From Alphaproteobacteria bacterium (GTDB lineage: Bacteria; Pseudomonadota; Alphaproteobacteria; Micropepsales; Micropepsaceae): a DNA stretch of 5,741 nucleotides. Where the stretch lies: contig CANBZE010000145.1 of assembly GCA_947373775.1 (NCBI GenBank), positions 1 to 5,741 of the forward strand. Direction: 5' to 3'. Made by a program: the position numbers and the translations under genes. Positions 4,634 through 5,741 of the stretch are shown here, piece by piece. The notes below the pieces were generated by a model. It did no database searches. It was not told where the DNA came from and worked only from the letters and a program-made list of their open reading frames with translations. The stretch's first letter is position 1; each line of letters starts with the position of its first letter.

Positions 4634-5741
4634 CCGTCCAGGTCGTGACGTTCGGCTGCCGCCTCAATGCCTATGAGAGCGAAGCGATCAAGGACCGTGC
4701 CCGCGAGGCCCAATTGCGCGATGCGGTGGTGATCAATACCTGCGCCGTCACGGCCGAAGCGGTGCGCCAGTCGCGCCAGGCCATCCGCCGCCTGAAGCGC
4801 GAACAACCGGGATGCCGCATCATCGTCACCGGCTGCGCCGCGCAAACCGAGCCCCACACCTATGCCGCCATGCCCGAAGTGGACCGCGTGCTGGGCAATG
4901 CCGAAAAATTGACCGCGGAAAGCTATGCCGGCTTTGGCGACAAAATCCGTGTCGCCGACATTATGGGCCTGCGCGAAAATGCATCCCCGATGGTGGATCA
5001 TTTCGAGGGCAAGACCCGCGCCTTCCTGTCGGTGCAGAATGGCTGCGATCATCGCTGCACCTTCTGCATCATTCCCTATGGCCGGGGCCCCTCGCGCAGC
5101 GTTCCGATGGGCACGGTGGTGAGGCACGCCCGCCAGGTGGTGGAACAGGGCTTTGCCGAGATCGTGCTGACCGGCGTGGACCTCACTTCCTATGGCGCCG
5201 ACCTGCCGGGCACACCCGGGCTGGGCACCCTGGTGCGCAAGATTCTCAAACTGGTGCCTGAACTGAAGCGGTTGCGACTTTCCTCCATCGACAGCATCGA
5301 GGCCGACGACACCCTGATGCGCGCCATCGCCGAGGAAGAGCGGCTGATGCCGCATTTCCATCTGTCGGCCCAGTCGGGTGACGACATGATCCTCAAGCGC
5401 ATGAAGCGCCGCCACGCCAGAGCCGACACCATCGCTTTCTGCGATGCGGTGCGCCGTCATCGGCCCGATGCCGCCTTCGGCGCGGACCTGATCGCCGGAT
5501 TTCCCACCGAGGATGACGCGATGTTCGAAAACAGCCTGGCGCTGGTGAACGATGCCGGGCTGTCGCAGCTGCATGTCTTCGGCTTTTCGCCCCGCGCCGG
5601 TACGCCTGCCGCCAGGATGCCCCAGCTGCCCCGCGCCCTGGTCAAGGAACGCGCCGCCCGGCTGCGCGCCAAGGGCGAGGCGGCGCGCGCCATGCGGCTG
5701 GATGCGATGATGGGTTCACGCCACACCATCTTGATGGAGCG
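4630..5741 (+). CDS. mtaB: tRNA (N6-threonylcarbamoyladenosine-37) methylthiotransferase, MtaB type, 3'-truncated by the window edge
   Basis: A radical-SAM methylthiotransferase that probably turns t6A37 into ms2t6A37 in ANN-decoding tRNAs. 370 complete codons are visible with no stop before the edge. The N-terminal UPF0004 domain has its three [4Fe-4S] cysteines: Cys10 (TFGCRLNAYES), Cys38 (INTCAVTAEA) and Cys69 (VTGCAAQ). The radical-SAM cluster is Cys139-x3-Cys143-x2-Cys146 (GCDHRCTFCIIPYGRG), followed by VLTGVDLTSYG, HLSAQSG and DLIAGFPTE, which are family landmarks. The C-terminal TRAM RNA-binding domain starts only at about 350 and is cut off; members are usually 410-440 residues. INTCAVT and CIIPYGRGPSRSVP favour MtaB over MiaB or RimO. 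The ATG overlaps the dapF stop by 4 bases (ATGA). In alphaproteobacteria ftsY often follows; it would lie beyond the edge. Confidence 0.92.
   Translation, partial: MTVQVVTFGCRLNAYESEAIKDRAREAQLRDAVVINTCAVTAEAVRQSRQAIRRLKREQPGCRIIVTGCAAQTEPHTYAAMPEVDRVLGNAEKLTAESYAGFGDKIRVADIMGLRENASPMVDHFEGKTRAFLSVQNGCDHRCTFCIIPYGRGPSRSVPMGTVVRHARQVVEQGFAEIVLTGVDLTSYGADLPGTPGLGTLVRKILKLVPELKRLRLSSIDSIEADDTLMRAIAEEERLMPHFHLSAQSGDDMILKRMKRRHARADTIAFCDAVRRHRPDAAFGADLIAGFPTEDDAMFENSLALVNDAGLSQLHVFGFSPRAGTPAARMPQLPRALVKERAARLRAKGEAARAMRLDAMMGSRHTILME

Noticed and set aside
4012..5574. Open frame of 520 codons on the minus strand
   Set aside because: It lies opposite dapF and mtaB, both with clear family motifs; the translation is His/Gly/Ala-rich low-complexity sequence with no domain. 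Long antisense frames are expected in GC-rich genes.
1..5741. A new multi-gene system such as defence, mobile element or biosynthetic cluster
   Set aside because: All long genes belong to well-known families, the strands and spacing form separate units, and no transposase, integrase, repeat array or nuclease/toxin motif is visible.

Overview
The window is GC-rich chromosomal DNA, most likely from an alphaproteobacterium. Reasons: dapF is followed by an mtaB-type methylthiotransferase gene with an ATGA overlap, an order I know from that class; there is an Flp/type IVb pilin; the DapF and MtaB motifs look alphaproteobacterial; and the pilin gene has a -10 element like that of Caulobacter vegetative promoters. 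The genus cannot be fixed from the sequence.

Layout. (1) Positions 3-1037 (+) hold the 3' part of an SMP-30/gluconolactonase-family lactonase whose true start lies off the left edge. (2) Positions 1119-1250 (+) hold a 43-codon gene for a very basic, Pro/Ala/Lys-rich peptide of unknown function, preceded by a short hairpin. (3) A strong 14-bp inverted repeat at 1296-1327 with a GCGA loop separates it from a convergent gene and can end transcription from both sides. (4) Positions 1349-1513 (-) encode a 54-residue Flp pilin with a good ribosome binding site and a candidate promoter in the AT-rich gap 1514-1655. (5) Positions 1656-3704 (-) encode a complete exported prolyl oligopeptidase (S9A) with its catalytic triad and proline-pocket residues. 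(6) A short divergent promoter region (3705-3793) leads to dapF at 3794-4633 (+), then an mtaB-type gene from 4630 running off the right edge.

Functions. The genes do not form one pathway. dapF (lysine and peptidoglycan precursor) and mtaB (tRNA modification) are co-transcribed housekeeping genes. The peptidase probably degrades proline-containing peptides in the periplasm. The pilin stands alone, with no tad/cpa assembly genes in view. The lactonase probably belongs to a carbohydrate or lactone catabolic locus to the left.

I see no mobile element, CRISPR array, tRNA or rRNA, and no convincing new multi-gene system. The items most worth a second look are the altered active-site motifs of DapF, the unrecognised 43-residue basic peptide, and the control region of the orphan pilin.
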